NCBI GenBank assembly: GCA_020635035.1
Contig: JACKAO010000005.1
Span: forward strand, 124,001 to 188,000
Direction of reading: 5' to 3'
Source: Calditrichia bacterium
Lineage (GTDB): Bacteria > Calditrichota > Calditrichia > Calditrichales > J004
Length of the DNA stretch: 64,000 nucleotides
Shown here: piece after piece, positions 37,602 to 46,825 of the stretch
Layout of the letters: each line of letters starts with the position of its first letter
Position numbering within the stretch: position 1 is the stretch's first letter
Notes under the pieces: model-generated
Database searches by the model: none
Told to the model about the DNA's origin: nothing
Seen by the model: the letters and a program-made list of their open reading frames with translations, nothing else
Position numbers and translations under genes: made by a program

Positions 37602-38615
37602 TTATTTCGACTTACAGCCACATGATTCTCCGATAACCAAACCTGTGGAAAGCTCTTCATGGTAGGATTCGGCCGGATCTTTGGTGCCATCAATCATGCC
37701 AACAAGATAATTCAAGGCACGTCTGCCCAGTTCAACTACAGGCACATGCACCGTTGTAAGCCGCGGATGGATAATCCTGCTGGTAAAAATATCATCAAAT
37801 CCAACAATAGCAACATCTTCCGGAATTTTTAAGTTCAGGTTTCGCGCAGCCTGGTAAGCACCTATTGCCATGTAGTCATTTGCAGCAAAGATTGCCTGCG
37901 GTTTATCGTCTGAACCCATCAGCCGCAACATGCCGTAATTACCTGAAGTAAGCGAGAAATCACCTGAAATTACATAATTTTCTTTATACTCGAGTCCCCT
38001 TTCCACAAGTATATCATGAAAACCTTCGAAGCGTGCCTGTGCTTCAATATTGCGATCGGGCCCCTTGATCATTCCTATTTTCCTGTATCCGTGATCAATC
38101 AGGTGTGCAACAATCTGACGTGCACCACGATAATTATCAATATTGAAGCTGACAACATTTGTTTTACTCGAGCAACAGTTAAGCAGGACAACCGGACGTT
38201 TACTTTTTTTTATCACTTCATAGATTTCATCATGCAGACTGGGTGCCATAATGATAGCACCATCCGTTCTGCCACTGCCCATAAATTCCATAATTGTTTC
38301 AATATCATTACGCTGAGAATGGGAACTGGAAATCATCAGGTATTTATTAAACAGATGCGCTTCTTCATCTATGCCCTGAATTATATCCATAAAATATTCA
38401 TCCACAAGCTCCGGTAAAATTACACCTATCGTGTCTGTCCTTCGGCTTGAAAGTGCCCTTGCATGGGGGCTTGGTTTATAATTTAACTGTTTGGCCAGCG
38501 TTAATATCTTATTGCGTGTTTCAGGTTTAACAGGTCCTTTGTTATTTAATACCCGCGACACAGTAGCAATAGATACATTTGAGCGGCGCGCTATTTCCTG
38601 AATATTTATTTTCAT
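37602..38615 (-). CDS. LacI-family transcriptional regulator
   Basis: The 337-residue protein has the N-terminal LacI helix-turn-helix and hinge (NIQEIARRSNVSIATVSRVL, NYKPSPHARALSSRRTDTIG). A periplasmic-binding-protein-like effector domain follows (GVILPELVDEYFMDIIQGID, NDYMAIGAYQAARNLNLKIPEDVAIVGFDDIF). It lies 31 bp after the second ABC permease gene and is probably the last gene of that transcript. Two identical operator-like palindromes, at 41655 in front of the ABC genes and at 37354 in front of the outer-membrane genes, are its likely sites, implying autoregulation. The inducer should be a sugar from the imported glycan. Confidence 0.95.
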   Translation of the reverse strand: MKINIQEIARRSNVSIATVSRVLNNKGPVKPETRNKILTLAKQLNYKPSPHARALSSRRTDTIGVILPELVDEYFMDIIQGIDEEAHLFNKYLMISSSHSQRNDIETIMEFMGSGRTDGAIIMAPSLHDEIYEVIKKSKRPVVLLNCCSSKTNVVSFNIDNYRGARQIVAHLIDHGYRKIGMIKGPDRNIEAQARFEGFHDILVERGLEYKENYVISGDFSLTSGNYGMLRLMGSDDKPQAIFAANDYMAIGAYQAARNLNLKIPEDVAIVGFDDIFTSRIIHPRLTTVHVPVVELGRRALNYLVGMIDGTKDPAESYHEELSTGLVIGESCGCKSK

Positions 38616-38646
38616 CCTGATCCAATAATTTTAATTTTAATAGTGA

Positions 38647-39468
38647 TTATTCTTTAATACTGCCCATCATGATACCTTCCATGTAATACTTCTGCAGAAC
38701 AAGGAATACAATAATAACGGGTATAATTGTCAGAACCGATCCTGCCATCATCAGCTCAGGATCTTTTGTGTGTTCTCCCATCAGATTGGCGAGCGCGACA
38801 GGAAGTGTGTACATCGAGTTATCTGTTAAGGCGATTAATGGCCACAAGAAATCATTCCATGTTGTAAAAAAAGTAAAAAGTGCCAGTGTTATCAGAATAG
38901 GTTTACACAAAGGCATGATGATTTTTACAAAAATATAGAATTCTGAAGCTCCATCGATCCGGGCGGCTTCAATAAGACTATCTGGAATTGAAAGAATGTA
39001 CTGGCGGACAAGAAATATTCCGAAAATAGTCGCCAATCCCGGGATGATAATAGCCATGTATGTATTTATCAAACCTATATTCTTGAGCATCAAAAACAAC
39101 GGTAGCATTGTCACCTGGGCAGGAATAATCATTGCGCCTAAAAGTACTTTGAATAGTTTATCTTTTGATTTGAATTTAAATTTCGCAAAAGCATAAGCAG
39201 CCATAGAATTAAAAAGTAATGAAATCAATGTAATCAGAACAGACAGGAATAAACTATTAAAAAAGTTCCAGCCGATGTTCATGTGCACAAACAATTTTGC
39301 ATATTGGGTAAAAGTGAAATCTTTTGGAAAAAAAGGCGGGGGAAATACACTAGCCTGGCCATCATTCATAAAAGATGCTGAAAGCATCCAAATGAAGGGC
39401 ACCAGAGTTACCACTGATGTAATGATCAGAAAACTATAAATAAATACTTTTTTAACCTGGTCAGACAT
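38647..39468 (-). CDS. Carbohydrate ABC transporter permease (MalG-type)
   Basis: The 273-residue inner-membrane protein has six hydrophobic segments and the EAA-loop sequence (PDSLIEAARIDGASEFYIFVKIIMPLCKPI) that contacts the ATPase. FTFFTTWNDFLWPLIAL near the end is typical of the CUT1 MalG subunits. It overlaps the upstream permease by 8 bp, so translation is coupled. It pairs with the MalF-type permease and the binding lipoprotein to import oligosaccharides. The ATPase is likely the distant MalK-type gene at 13820. Confidence 0.95.
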   Translation of the reverse strand: MSDQVKKVFIYSFLIITSVVTLVPFIWMLSASFMNDGQASVFPPPFFPKDFTFTQYAKLFVHMNIGWNFFNSLFLSVLITLISLLFNSMAAYAFAKFKFKSKDKLFKVLLGAMIIPAQVTMLPLFLMLKNIGLINTYMAIIIPGLATIFGIFLVRQYILSIPDSLIEAARIDGASEFYIFVKIIMPLCKPILITLALFTFFTTWNDFLWPLIALTDNSMYTLPVALANLMGEHTKDPELMMAGSVLTIIPVIIVFLVLQKYYMEGIMMGSIKE

Positions 39469-40342
39469 TTTCCGGCTTTTGTATTTTAAATTGGATGATT
39501 GTAAAAATTAAAAGAAAAACAAAAAGAATAAATGCTATTGCTGCAGAATAGCCCATATTCCACCAGCGAAATCCGTTTTCATACATATACAAAACAATAC
39601 TAAGAGTCTGATTCAACGGACCGCCGTTGGTCATAACATATGGCTCTGCAAAAATCTGGAACATCCCGATCATTGTGATCAGGCTGACAAACAAGGTGGT
39701 TGGTGCAAGCATGGGCAAAGTAATATTCCTGAAAATTTGCCAGCGTCCTGCACCTTCTATAGCGGCCGCTTCGTACAGCTGAACCGGAATGTTTTGCAGC
39801 CCGGCAATAAAAATAATCATATTATAACCAAAAGTTTTCCAAACCGACATTATAATAATTGCCGGCATTGCCCAAAAAGGATCCCCCAACCAATCAATGG
39901 CAGAAATTCCAAGAAAATCCAGTATATAATTCAGGATTCCAAAGCGTGGATGATATATAAACCGCCACACAATCGCCACTGCAACGAGAGTTGTAATAAC
40001 AGGTATAAAATATGTTAATCTGAAAATCGCTTTAAATCTTACAAGTTTGTTATTCAGTAAAAGTGCAGCATATAATGCAACGATTACACTTAAAGGTCCG
40101 GCAACTACAACGAAATAAAATGTATTCTTTATCGCCTGCCAAAAAACGGGATCACTAATCAACAGCATGTAGTTTTTAAAACCGGTAAAACGAACATTTG
40201 AAAAATCTGCAAGCCCGTAAATATCAAAATCTGTGAAACTTATTAATAATGCCATCAATACCGGGATAAAGAAGAACAAAACTATCGCTCCGATAGCCGG
40301 CCCAAGAAATAAAATTAAAGTTGTCCTGTTCGATTTAAGCAT
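39461..40342 (-). CDS. Carbohydrate ABC transporter permease (MalF/UgpA-type)
   Basis: The 293-residue protein has about six membrane segments (ILFLGPAIGAIVLFFFIPVL near the N-terminus) and the EAA loop (PVQLYEAAAIEGAGRWQIFRNITLPMLAPT). FAEPYVMTNGGPLNQTLSIVLYMYENGF is typical of CUT1 MalF-type subunits. It follows the binding-protein gene by 15 bp and overlaps the MalG-type gene, so the three form one operon. Confidence 0.95.
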   Translation of the reverse strand: MLKSNRTTLILFLGPAIGAIVLFFFIPVLMALLISFTDFDIYGLADFSNVRFTGFKNYMLLISDPVFWQAIKNTFYFVVVAGPLSVIVALYAALLLNNKLVRFKAIFRLTYFIPVITTLVAVAIVWRFIYHPRFGILNYILDFLGISAIDWLGDPFWAMPAIIIMSVWKTFGYNMIIFIAGLQNIPVQLYEAAAIEGAGRWQIFRNITLPMLAPTTLFVSLITMIGMFQIFAEPYVMTNGGPLNQTLSIVLYMYENGFRWWNMGYSAAIAFILFVFLLIFTIIQFKIQKPENV

Positions 40343-40357
40343 GAATGAACTTCAAGG

Positions 40358-41629
40358 TTAATTTTTATTTTCAAGAATCCAGCGGCGTTTTTCCAGGATA
40401 CGGTCCACATCGCTGTCAAGTTTTGCCAGAGCATCATCAACTGTTAATGCACCCCGAATAGCAAATTCTGCATAATGCTGCACTTTTGAAAAAGCAATCT
40501 GTTCCCATTCAGCAACTTTAGGCGTCGGTACAACATGATGAAATTGATTAAAAAACGCCTGCATATAAGGATCATTAACAAAAATGGAATCCTGCCATGC
40601 AGATTTAACCGCCGGTAAATCATTCACCAGATGATAAAACTGCAATTGTGTTTCAGGCCTGGAAAGAAATTCAACCAGTTTCCAGGCAAAGTCTTTATGC
40701 AGCGATTGCTTTGAAACCACAAGACTCGAACCGCCTGCAAGAGAAACACCTGGAGTATTTTTATCCGGACCGGGTAATTCGGCTGTCATCCATTTATCAC
40801 TCAGACTATCCGTCATCCACTTTTTAAATTCCCGTATATTCCAAGGTCCCGAAATATACATCGAGATATATTCTTCAGAAAAAGCCTGGTATATGTTTGT
40901 TGTCTGTGAAATACCTATCGGAGCCAGACCTTGTTTATGGAATTTTATTAGGTATTCGAAGGCGGATTTAAATTCCGGAGAAGAAAAATTTCCATAACAG
41001 GCGTTTTCCTTCAACAGGTCTGCCCCATTCTGCAATCCGAATATTACGAAAGATGCCCACTCGTTTGCAGGCAGGTAGATGGCATATTTCTCATCTATGC
41101 CCACTGTTTTTTTTATTCTCAGGGAAACATCATAGAGCTCTTCCCAGGTTGCAGGCGGATGGTTATAACCTACTCGTTCAAACACATCCGTCCGGTAGAA
41201 AAGCACCCGCGTATCTATGTACCAGGGAATACCGAACACAACCGAATCGATTACATTGGTTTCCCAAATACCTTCAAAGTAGTTTTCTTTTTTAATAACG
41301 GGCGAGTTTTCGATCAATTTATTCAAAGGTTGAATAGATTCCAGTGACGAAAATTGCGGTATCCAGGTATTACCCAGTTGGAAAACATCCGGCAGGTTGT
41401 CGCTAGCGAAAGCAGTAATTAATTTTTCCTGAGCAGCTGTCCAGGGAAACATTTGCACTTTTACTGTCACGCTAGGATTTTCCTTTTCAAACGCAGGAAT
41501 TAATTTTTTTACATTTTCTCCTTCCGCACCAAGTGCCCAGATTTTCAAAAGCACCCGATCGTTATCAACCGTTGTACATCCAGTGGCAACAAGTAATAAA
41601 AGAAGTATAAGAGAAGGAAATATACGCAT
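40358..41629 (-). CDS. Sugar ABC transporter substrate-binding lipoprotein
   Basis: The 423-residue lipoprotein (LLLLLVATGC) has the extracellular sugar-binding protein fold. It includes LLKIWALGAEGENVKKLIPAFEKENP at the start, the LPDVFQLGNTWIPQF segment and PLNKL. MYISGPWNIREFKKWM and GGSSLVVSKQSLHKDFAWKLVEFL fit the family-1 binding proteins of CUT1 transporters. It binds oligosaccharides in the periplasm for the two permeases. It is the first gene of the ABC-lacI operon, and the operator at 41655-41670 lies only 26 bp upstream of the start codon, likely overlapping the promoter or transcript start. Confidence 0.94.
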   Translation of the reverse strand: MRIFPSLILLLLLVATGCTTVDNDRVLLKIWALGAEGENVKKLIPAFEKENPSVTVKVQMFPWTAAQEKLITAFASDNLPDVFQLGNTWIPQFSSLESIQPLNKLIENSPVIKKENYFEGIWETNVIDSVVFGIPWYIDTRVLFYRTDVFERVGYNHPPATWEELYDVSLRIKKTVGIDEKYAIYLPANEWASFVIFGLQNGADLLKENACYGNFSSPEFKSAFEYLIKFHKQGLAPIGISQTTNIYQAFSEEYISMYISGPWNIREFKKWMTDSLSDKWMTAELPGPDKNTPGVSLAGGSSLVVSKQSLHKDFAWKLVEFLSRPETQLQFYHLVNDLPAVKSAWQDSIFVNDPYMQAFFNQFHHVVPTPKVAEWEQIAFSKVQHYAEFAIRGALTVDDALAKLDSDVDRILEKRRWILENKN

Positions 41630-41654
41630 CTTGAAAGATCCGAATGTAAATGAA

Positions 41655-41670
41655 ATGTAAACGTTTACAT
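41655..41670. promoter_or_regulatory. LacI-family operator in divergent promoter region
   Basis: ATGTAAACGTTTACAT is a perfect 16-bp palindrome identical to the core at 37355-37370. It lies between the divergent ABC binding-protein gene (starts 41629) and the GH29 fucosidase gene (starts 41815), so one bound repressor could control both directions. Confidence 0.87.
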
Positions 41671-41814
41671 AAAATAGTGTGTTAATTTAACAATATCAAC
41701 AAAACATTTACTGATTAACTCTTATACATCTATTCTGAAAAATCGTTGGAAAAATTAACAATTTAATATTTATATTCTTTTCGATATTTATCCAACCTAA
41801 CCCGGGATCCAGCC

Positions 41815-43854
41815 ATGAAAATATTTCAATTATTCCTGATGCTTTTCTTTTTTATTAATCTCGATGTATCTGCACAAAATTCTACAGCAACTGAGCAGGA
41901 TAAACGTATGCAATGGTGGCGTGAAGCTCGTTTCGGGATGTTTATTCATTGGGGACTTTACGCAATTCCAGCGGGCGAATGGAAAGGTGAAACCGGATAT
42001 GGCGAGTGGATTCGTACCAGCGCTGAAATTCCGCTGGAAGAGTATAATCAATTTATAAACCAGTTCAATCCGGTAAACTTTGATGCAGACCAATGGGTTA
42101 AAATGGCTAAAAATGCCGGAATGAAATATATCGTAATAACCAGTAAGCATCATGACGGATTTTGCCTGTGGGATTCTAAACAAACAGATTTTGATGTAAT
42201 GAGTAGTCCCTTTAAACGTGATATAATGAAAGAACTGGCTGAAGCGTGCCGTAAAAATGACATGAAAATTTGCTGGTATCATTCGATTATGGACTGGCAT
42301 CATCCTGATTATCTGCCACGCCGAAACTGGGAGACAGATCGTTCATCGGAAGGTGCTGATTTTGATCGCTATGTTGATTATATGAAAGCTCAACTTAAAG
42401 AATTATTAACAAACTATGGTGATATCTCTGTTCTGTGGTTTGATGGTGAATGGGAGTCAACCTGGACGCGTAACAGGGGTAAAGATTTATACGATTATGT
42501 GCGGAGTATACAGCCAGACATTATCATTAACAACAGGGTTGGGGCCGGTCGTTCAGGAATGGAAGGCCTTAATAAAGAAGGTGAATATGCAGGCGATTTC
42601 GGTACGCCGGAACAACAAATCCCGGCAACAGGTCTTCCGGGAGTTGACTGGGAAACTTGCATGACAATGAATTCTCATTGGGGCTGGAATAAAAATGATA
42701 CAAAATGGAAATCAACGTCTCAGATCATCCAGATGCTTGCTGATATTGCAAGTAAAGGCGGAAATTACCTGCTAAATGTCGGCCCTAAGGCAGATGGAAC
42801 ATTTCCCCAAAAAGCCATTGACCGTCTGCAGCAAATCGGGGATTGGATGAAAACTAACGGTGAAGCAATTTATGGAACCACAGCCAGTCCCTTTAAAAAT
42901 TTAAACTGGGGTCGATGTACCCAAAAGCCCCTTCCCATCGGTACACGATTATATCTGCATGTTTTCGATTGGCCAAAAGACAATAATCTCGTAATTCCCG
43001 GTATTTTCAATGAGCCTGTTCAGGCATATTTACTTGCCGAAAAAGATTCTAAACTAAAAATTTCAAGAAATGAAGATGCTCTGACCATTACTATTCCTGA
43101 GAAAGCCCCTGATTTGATTAACAGTGTTGTAGTTTTGGATATAGAAGGCAAACCGGATGTCAGCAATCCACCAATTATTTTTGCTGAAACAGAAATATTT
43201 ATTGATAGTCTTAGGGTCCATTTCAGCAGCGACCGGGATAATATAGAATTTCATTATACGGTCGACGGTAGTGAACCAACGATTAACTCTCCAAAAGGCA
43301 ATCAGGTATTTGTCAAACAATCATCAACTGTAAAGGCGCGCAGTTTCCGTAATGGAAAGATTGTTAGCAGTTCGGGTTCAGCTTCGTTCAAAAAAGTAAG
43401 TGCTGAAAAAGCTGCCATTAATACGAAAGCAATGCCTGGGCTCGCCTACTCTTACTACGAAGGTAAATGGGATTCACTTCCGGATTTTTCAATGATGCTA
43501 CCAAAGAAGACAGGTGTCTGCAATAATTTTATTTTCGATCCAAGAGAGCAAATTGAAGAGTTTGGTTTTGTTTATGAAGGATATATTCAAATCAATAAAA
43601 CCGGTGTTTATACATTTTTTACAGATTCTGATGATGGCAGCCGTTTATACATTAATAACACGTTGGTTGCAGATAACGACGGGTTGCACAGTCTTCACGA
43701 AGAAAGCGGAGCTGTTGCTTTGCAGAAAGGCTTGCATTTGATAAAAGTTACCTTTTTTGAAAACTCTGGTGGTGATGACTTAATAGTTTCTTGGAAAGGC
43801 CCGGACTTTGACAAACAATTAATCCCGGAAAAAGTCTTGTTTCATGCAGAATAA
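41815..43854 (+). CDS. GH29 alpha-L-fucosidase with chitobiase C-terminal-like and PA14 domains
   Basis: The 679-residue protein has a signal peptide (LFFFINLDVSAQ). The GH29 catalytic domain spans about residues 25-440: MQWWREARFGMFIHWGLYAIPAGEW, YIVITSKHHDGFCLWDS, and the nucleophile Asp in ISVLWFDGEWE. It is followed by a chitobiase-C-like domain (IEFHYTVDGSEPTINS) and a PA14 domain from about 540 (PREQIEEFGFVYEGYIQI, TDSDDGSRLYINN, DDLIVSWKGP). It cleaves alpha-L-fucose from glycans in the periplasm or outside. It is the first gene of the plus-strand set, with the LacI-type operator upstream. Confidence 0.95.
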   Translation: MKIFQLFLMLFFFINLDVSAQNSTATEQDKRMQWWREARFGMFIHWGLYAIPAGEWKGETGYGEWIRTSAEIPLEEYNQFINQFNPVNFDADQWVKMAKNAGMKYIVITSKHHDGFCLWDSKQTDFDVMSSPFKRDIMKELAEACRKNDMKICWYHSIMDWHHPDYLPRRNWETDRSSEGADFDRYVDYMKAQLKELLTNYGDISVLWFDGEWESTWTRNRGKDLYDYVRSIQPDIIINNRVGAGRSGMEGLNKEGEYAGDFGTPEQQIPATGLPGVDWETCMTMNSHWGWNKNDTKWKSTSQIIQMLADIASKGGNYLLNVGPKADGTFPQKAIDRLQQIGDWMKTNGEAIYGTTASPFKNLNWGRCTQKPLPIGTRLYLHVFDWPKDNNLVIPGIFNEPVQAYLLAEKDSKLKISRNEDALTITIPEKAPDLINSVVVLDIEGKPDVSNPPIIFAETEIFIDSLRVHFSSDRDNIEFHYTVDGSEPTINSPKGNQVFVKQSSTVKARSFRNGKIVSSSGSASFKKVSAEKAAINTKAMPGLAYSYYEGKWDSLPDFSMMLPKKTGVCNNFIFDPREQIEEFGFVYEGYIQINKTGVYTFFTDSDDGSRLYINNTLVADNDGLHSLHEESGAVALQKGLHLIKVTFFENSGGDDLIVSWKGPDFDKQLIPEKVLFHAE

Positions 43855-43921
43855 AAAGATAAAAAAATGTTGGAATAAATAGTTACCGTTTTATAATTTT
43901 TTATTTTGTCCGGGATATATT

Positions 43922-45268
43922 ATGTCAAAAAACAGTAATCTTATTTTCTTCAGCCTGGTATCTGCCACTGGTGGCTTTCTGTTTGGTTTTGACACCGCAG
44001 TTATTTCAGGAACCATCTCATTTGTTCGTGATCAATTTGCATTATCGTCTCTCTGGGAAGGCTGGTTTGTCGGTTCAGCACTGCTAGGCTGCATCATTGG
44101 CGTTGCTTTTACCGGTTTTTTAGCTGATCAGTTTGGCAGAAAACCAACCTTGATTTTTTCAGCAATTTTATTTTTTATTTCAGCACTCGGCTGCATGATT
44201 GCTGAAAATCTGACAAGTCTGGTTGCATACAGACTGATTGGCGGAATTGGTGTAGGGATCGCTTCGTTATCATCCCCATTGTATATTTCAGAAATCTCCC
44301 GCCCGGATATACGCGGCCGTTTAGTTACACTTTATCAGCTGGCAATAACAATCGGAATTTTAACTGCATATTTCTCAAACGCATTTTTATTATCCGTCAG
44401 CATAACAGAGCACGAAGTTTGGCGCAACATGTTTGGTGCCGAAATGCTCCCTGCCCTTATATTTTTAATTTTGTTATTTTTTATTCCAAGAAGTCCGCGC
44501 TGGCTGCTTGCAAAAAACCGCGAAGCAGAAGCACGGTCAGTACTGGCAGGTATTACCGCATCATCAACTATTGACAAAGAAGTAACGGACATAAAAGATG
44601 TATTATCAAAAGAAGAAGGTACGTTAAAAGATTTATGGGAACCAAGGATAAGGACCGCCCTTTTTATCGGTATTATCCTTGCCGTATTATCTCAATTTTC
44701 AGGGATAAATGCCATCATTTACTATGGTCCAAGGATATTTGAAGAAGCCGGTTTTAACACAGGTAATGCTCTGAACGGACAGGTAATTATTGGTTTTGTA
44801 AATGTTTTATTTACTTTAATTGCTATTTGGAAGATAGATTCTCTTGGCAGAAGGTTTCTATTATTAAGCGGATGTGCAATGATGCTTTTAATGCACACGA
44901 CAATCGGATTTCTGTTTTTTACCGGAAATGCATCAGGGATTTTACTTCTGATCTTTATCACACTTTTTATTGCCGCTTTTGCATTTTCTTATGGTCCTGT
45001 TGTCTGGACACTTATTGCTGAAATGTATCCTACGAAAATACGTGGCCGGGCCATGTCTGTCGCAACACTTGCATTATGGGTTGGCAATTACATTATAGGA
45101 CAGGTTGTACCATGGATGCTGGAGGTATTAAAGCCCGCCGGGACATTCTGGATATTTGCAATTACTTTTGTACCTGCGATTCTGATAATAAAATTTTTAG
45201 TACCAGAAACAAAAGGAAAATCTCTCGAAGATATTGAACGTTTCTGGATGGCAAAAACCAACAGATAA
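43922..45268 (+). CDS. MFS sugar porter (XylE/glucose-type proton symporter)
   Basis: The 448-residue protein has twelve hydrophobic segments and the sugar-porter signatures. These are FGFDTAVISGTISF in the first segment, DQFGRKPTL in loop 2-3, IPRSPRWLLAKNR before the central loop, QFSGINAIIYYGPRIFEEAG in the seventh helix, and VPETKGKSLEDIERFW at the C-terminus. It should import a monosaccharide, with glucose, xylose, mannose or fucose as candidates. It lies between GH29 and GH47 on the same strand, 67 bp and 31 bp apart, and probably takes up sugars they release. Confidence 0.95.
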   Translation: MSKNSNLIFFSLVSATGGFLFGFDTAVISGTISFVRDQFALSSLWEGWFVGSALLGCIIGVAFTGFLADQFGRKPTLIFSAILFFISALGCMIAENLTSLVAYRLIGGIGVGIASLSSPLYISEISRPDIRGRLVTLYQLAITIGILTAYFSNAFLLSVSITEHEVWRNMFGAEMLPALIFLILLFFIPRSPRWLLAKNREAEARSVLAGITASSTIDKEVTDIKDVLSKEEGTLKDLWEPRIRTALFIGIILAVLSQFSGINAIIYYGPRIFEEAGFNTGNALNGQVIIGFVNVLFTLIAIWKIDSLGRRFLLLSGCAMMLLMHTTIGFLFFTGNASGILLLIFITLFIAAFAFSYGPVVWTLIAEMYPTKIRGRAMSVATLALWVGNYIIGQVVPWMLEVLKPAGTFWIFAITFVPAILIIKFLVPETKGKSLEDIERFWMAKTNR

Positions 45269-45299
45269 AAATCACTTTCATTGATAGACAGGAGGTATT

Positions 45300-46691
45300 G
45301 TGAAGATTCTATTTATAACATTTTTATTAATTTTATTCTGGGGATGCTCCGGACAGAATGATAATCAAAATACTCAGGCAGCGGCATCTTTGGCACAGCA
45401 GGTAAAACAGGAAGCAAAACGATCCTGGGATGCTTATAAAAAATACGCATGGGGCCATGATGTATTGTTACCAATCTCAAAAAGTTATAAAGACTGGTAT
45501 GAACAATCGCTGCACATTTCTCCTATTGATGCATACAGTACTATAAAACTTATGGGGCTGGAAGACGATGCAAAGTATATCGAAAATTATGTTAGTGACA
45601 GCATTTCATTTAACAAAGACATCTATGTAAAAGTGTTTGAAGTTAACATTCGCATTCTGGGCGGCCTGCTGGCTATGTACGAACAGACAGAAAATCCAAA
45701 AGTACTTAAACAGGCTGAAGATTTCGGCAATCGTATGTTAAAAGCTTTTGATTCAAAAACAGGAATCCCCTATTACTGGGTTAATCTGAAAACAGGCGCG
45801 GTAAAAGGAGACACGATTAATGTTGCTGAAGCCGGATCCTATACTTTTGAAATGGGTATTTTAAGCTATTATACTCAAAATCCGGTGTATTATCAGGCTG
45901 CTAAAAAAGCCACGAAAGCCGTTTTTGATCGCCGCTCAGAAATAGGGCTCATTGGCGAAATAATCAATGTGAATACCGGAGAATGGGTAGTTAGCAACGA
46001 TACGCACATCGGTGCCGGCGTAGATTCATATTATGAATACATGTACAAAAGTGTACTGATGTTTGGTGATCCGGAGATGCAGGAAGTATGGAATGCCAGT
46101 ATTGCAGCTATCGAAAAATATATCCCGGAAGAATTTGAAGGCCGTTTATGGTATGGCCATGTTGACAAGGATAGCGGCAAGAAAACCACACCACAGGTCA
46201 CCTTATATGACGCCTTTTTTCCGGCAATTTTAGCTGTTTCAGGTCACCTGAATCAGGCGGAAAGACTTCAGCAGACTTGGGATTGGTTATGGAATCAATA
46301 TGGTCTTGAGCCCATGGTTTATAACTACAAAGAAAAGAAAGCAACCTACCCTGTGTATGATCTGAATCCGGAAATTATTGAATCAGCTTACTATTTATAC
46401 CATTTTACAAAAGATGAAAAATACCGTAAGATGGCAGAAAAATACTGGCAGGATATTCTTAAATACTGTCGCACAGATGTTGCTTTTACCCAGGTAAAAG
46501 ATGTTCAGACAATGGAGCAGAATGACTATATGGCAACATTCTTCTTTGCGGAAACACTAAAATATTTTTACCTGATCTTCAGTTCTCCTGAGACATTTGA
46601 TTTTGATAACCATGTTTTCAGTACGGAAGCACATCCGTTTCAAAGAGATAAATTTCAACCTGATCAAGTAAAAATCAGGCTTGGCATATAA
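45300..46691 (+). CDS. GH47 alpha-1,2-mannosidase, bacterial, lipoprotein
   Basis: The 463-residue protein starts with GTG at 45300 after a strong GGAGG site. Its N-terminus (FLLILFWGCSG) is a lipoprotein signal. The family is recognised from GGLLAMYEQTENPKVL, EAGSYTFEMGILSYYTQN, GAGVDSYYEYMYKSVLMFGD, LNPEIIESAYYLYHFTKDEKY, QNDYMATFFFAETLKYFYLIF and the final VFSTEAHPFQ, whose Thr coordinates calcium in GH47 enzymes. GH47 hydrolyses alpha-1,2-mannose, well known in eukaryotic N-glycan trimming and rarer in bacteria. With GH29 it points to fucosylated and mannosylated substrates. It is last in its transcript. Confidence 0.9.
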   Translation: MKILFITFLLILFWGCSGQNDNQNTQAAASLAQQVKQEAKRSWDAYKKYAWGHDVLLPISKSYKDWYEQSLHISPIDAYSTIKLMGLEDDAKYIENYVSDSISFNKDIYVKVFEVNIRILGGLLAMYEQTENPKVLKQAEDFGNRMLKAFDSKTGIPYYWVNLKTGAVKGDTINVAEAGSYTFEMGILSYYTQNPVYYQAAKKATKAVFDRRSEIGLIGEIINVNTGEWVVSNDTHIGAGVDSYYEYMYKSVLMFGDPEMQEVWNASIAAIEKYIPEEFEGRLWYGHVDKDSGKKTTPQVTLYDAFFPAILAVSGHLNQAERLQQTWDWLWNQYGLEPMVYNYKEKKATYPVYDLNPEIIESAYYLYHFTKDEKYRKMAEKYWQDILKYCRTDVAFTQVKDVQTMEQNDYMATFFFAETLKYFYLIFSSPETFDFDNHVFSTEAHPFQRDKFQPDQVKIRLGI

Positions 46692-46701
46692 ATTTTTTAA
46701 T

Positions 46702-46820
46702 AAAAAAAGGCTTTCAAAATCAATCAAATCCGTCATTCCGAATTTATTTCGGAATCCTTAATTGGATCCTGAAACAGGTTCAGGATGACGAAAGTCATCA
46801 AGATTTTGACAGCCTTTTTT
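46702..46820. terminator. Long bidirectional terminator hairpin holding a nested repeat
   Basis: AAAAAAAGGCTTTCAAAATC (46702-46721) pairs with GATTTTGACAGCCTTTTTT (46802-46820), with one mismatch and A/T runs on both outer sides. It lies between the GH47 gene and the convergent ssrA, so it can end both transcripts. The 80-bp loop contains a separate palindromic element (46731-46790). Confidence 0.75.
46731..46790. repeat. 60-bp palindromic interspersed repeat (two-hairpin element)
   Basis: The ends are CGTCAT and ATGACG. Inside are two small hairpins: ATTCCGAA/TTCGGAAT (46735-46742, 46748-46755) and ATCCTGAA/TTCAGGAT (46766-46773, 46779-46786). This form matches a class of short repeat seen in many bacterial genomes with the same GTCATTCC and CAGGATGAC ends. 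Only one copy was noticed in this window. Confidence 0.7.
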
Positions 46821-46825
46821 ATTTG

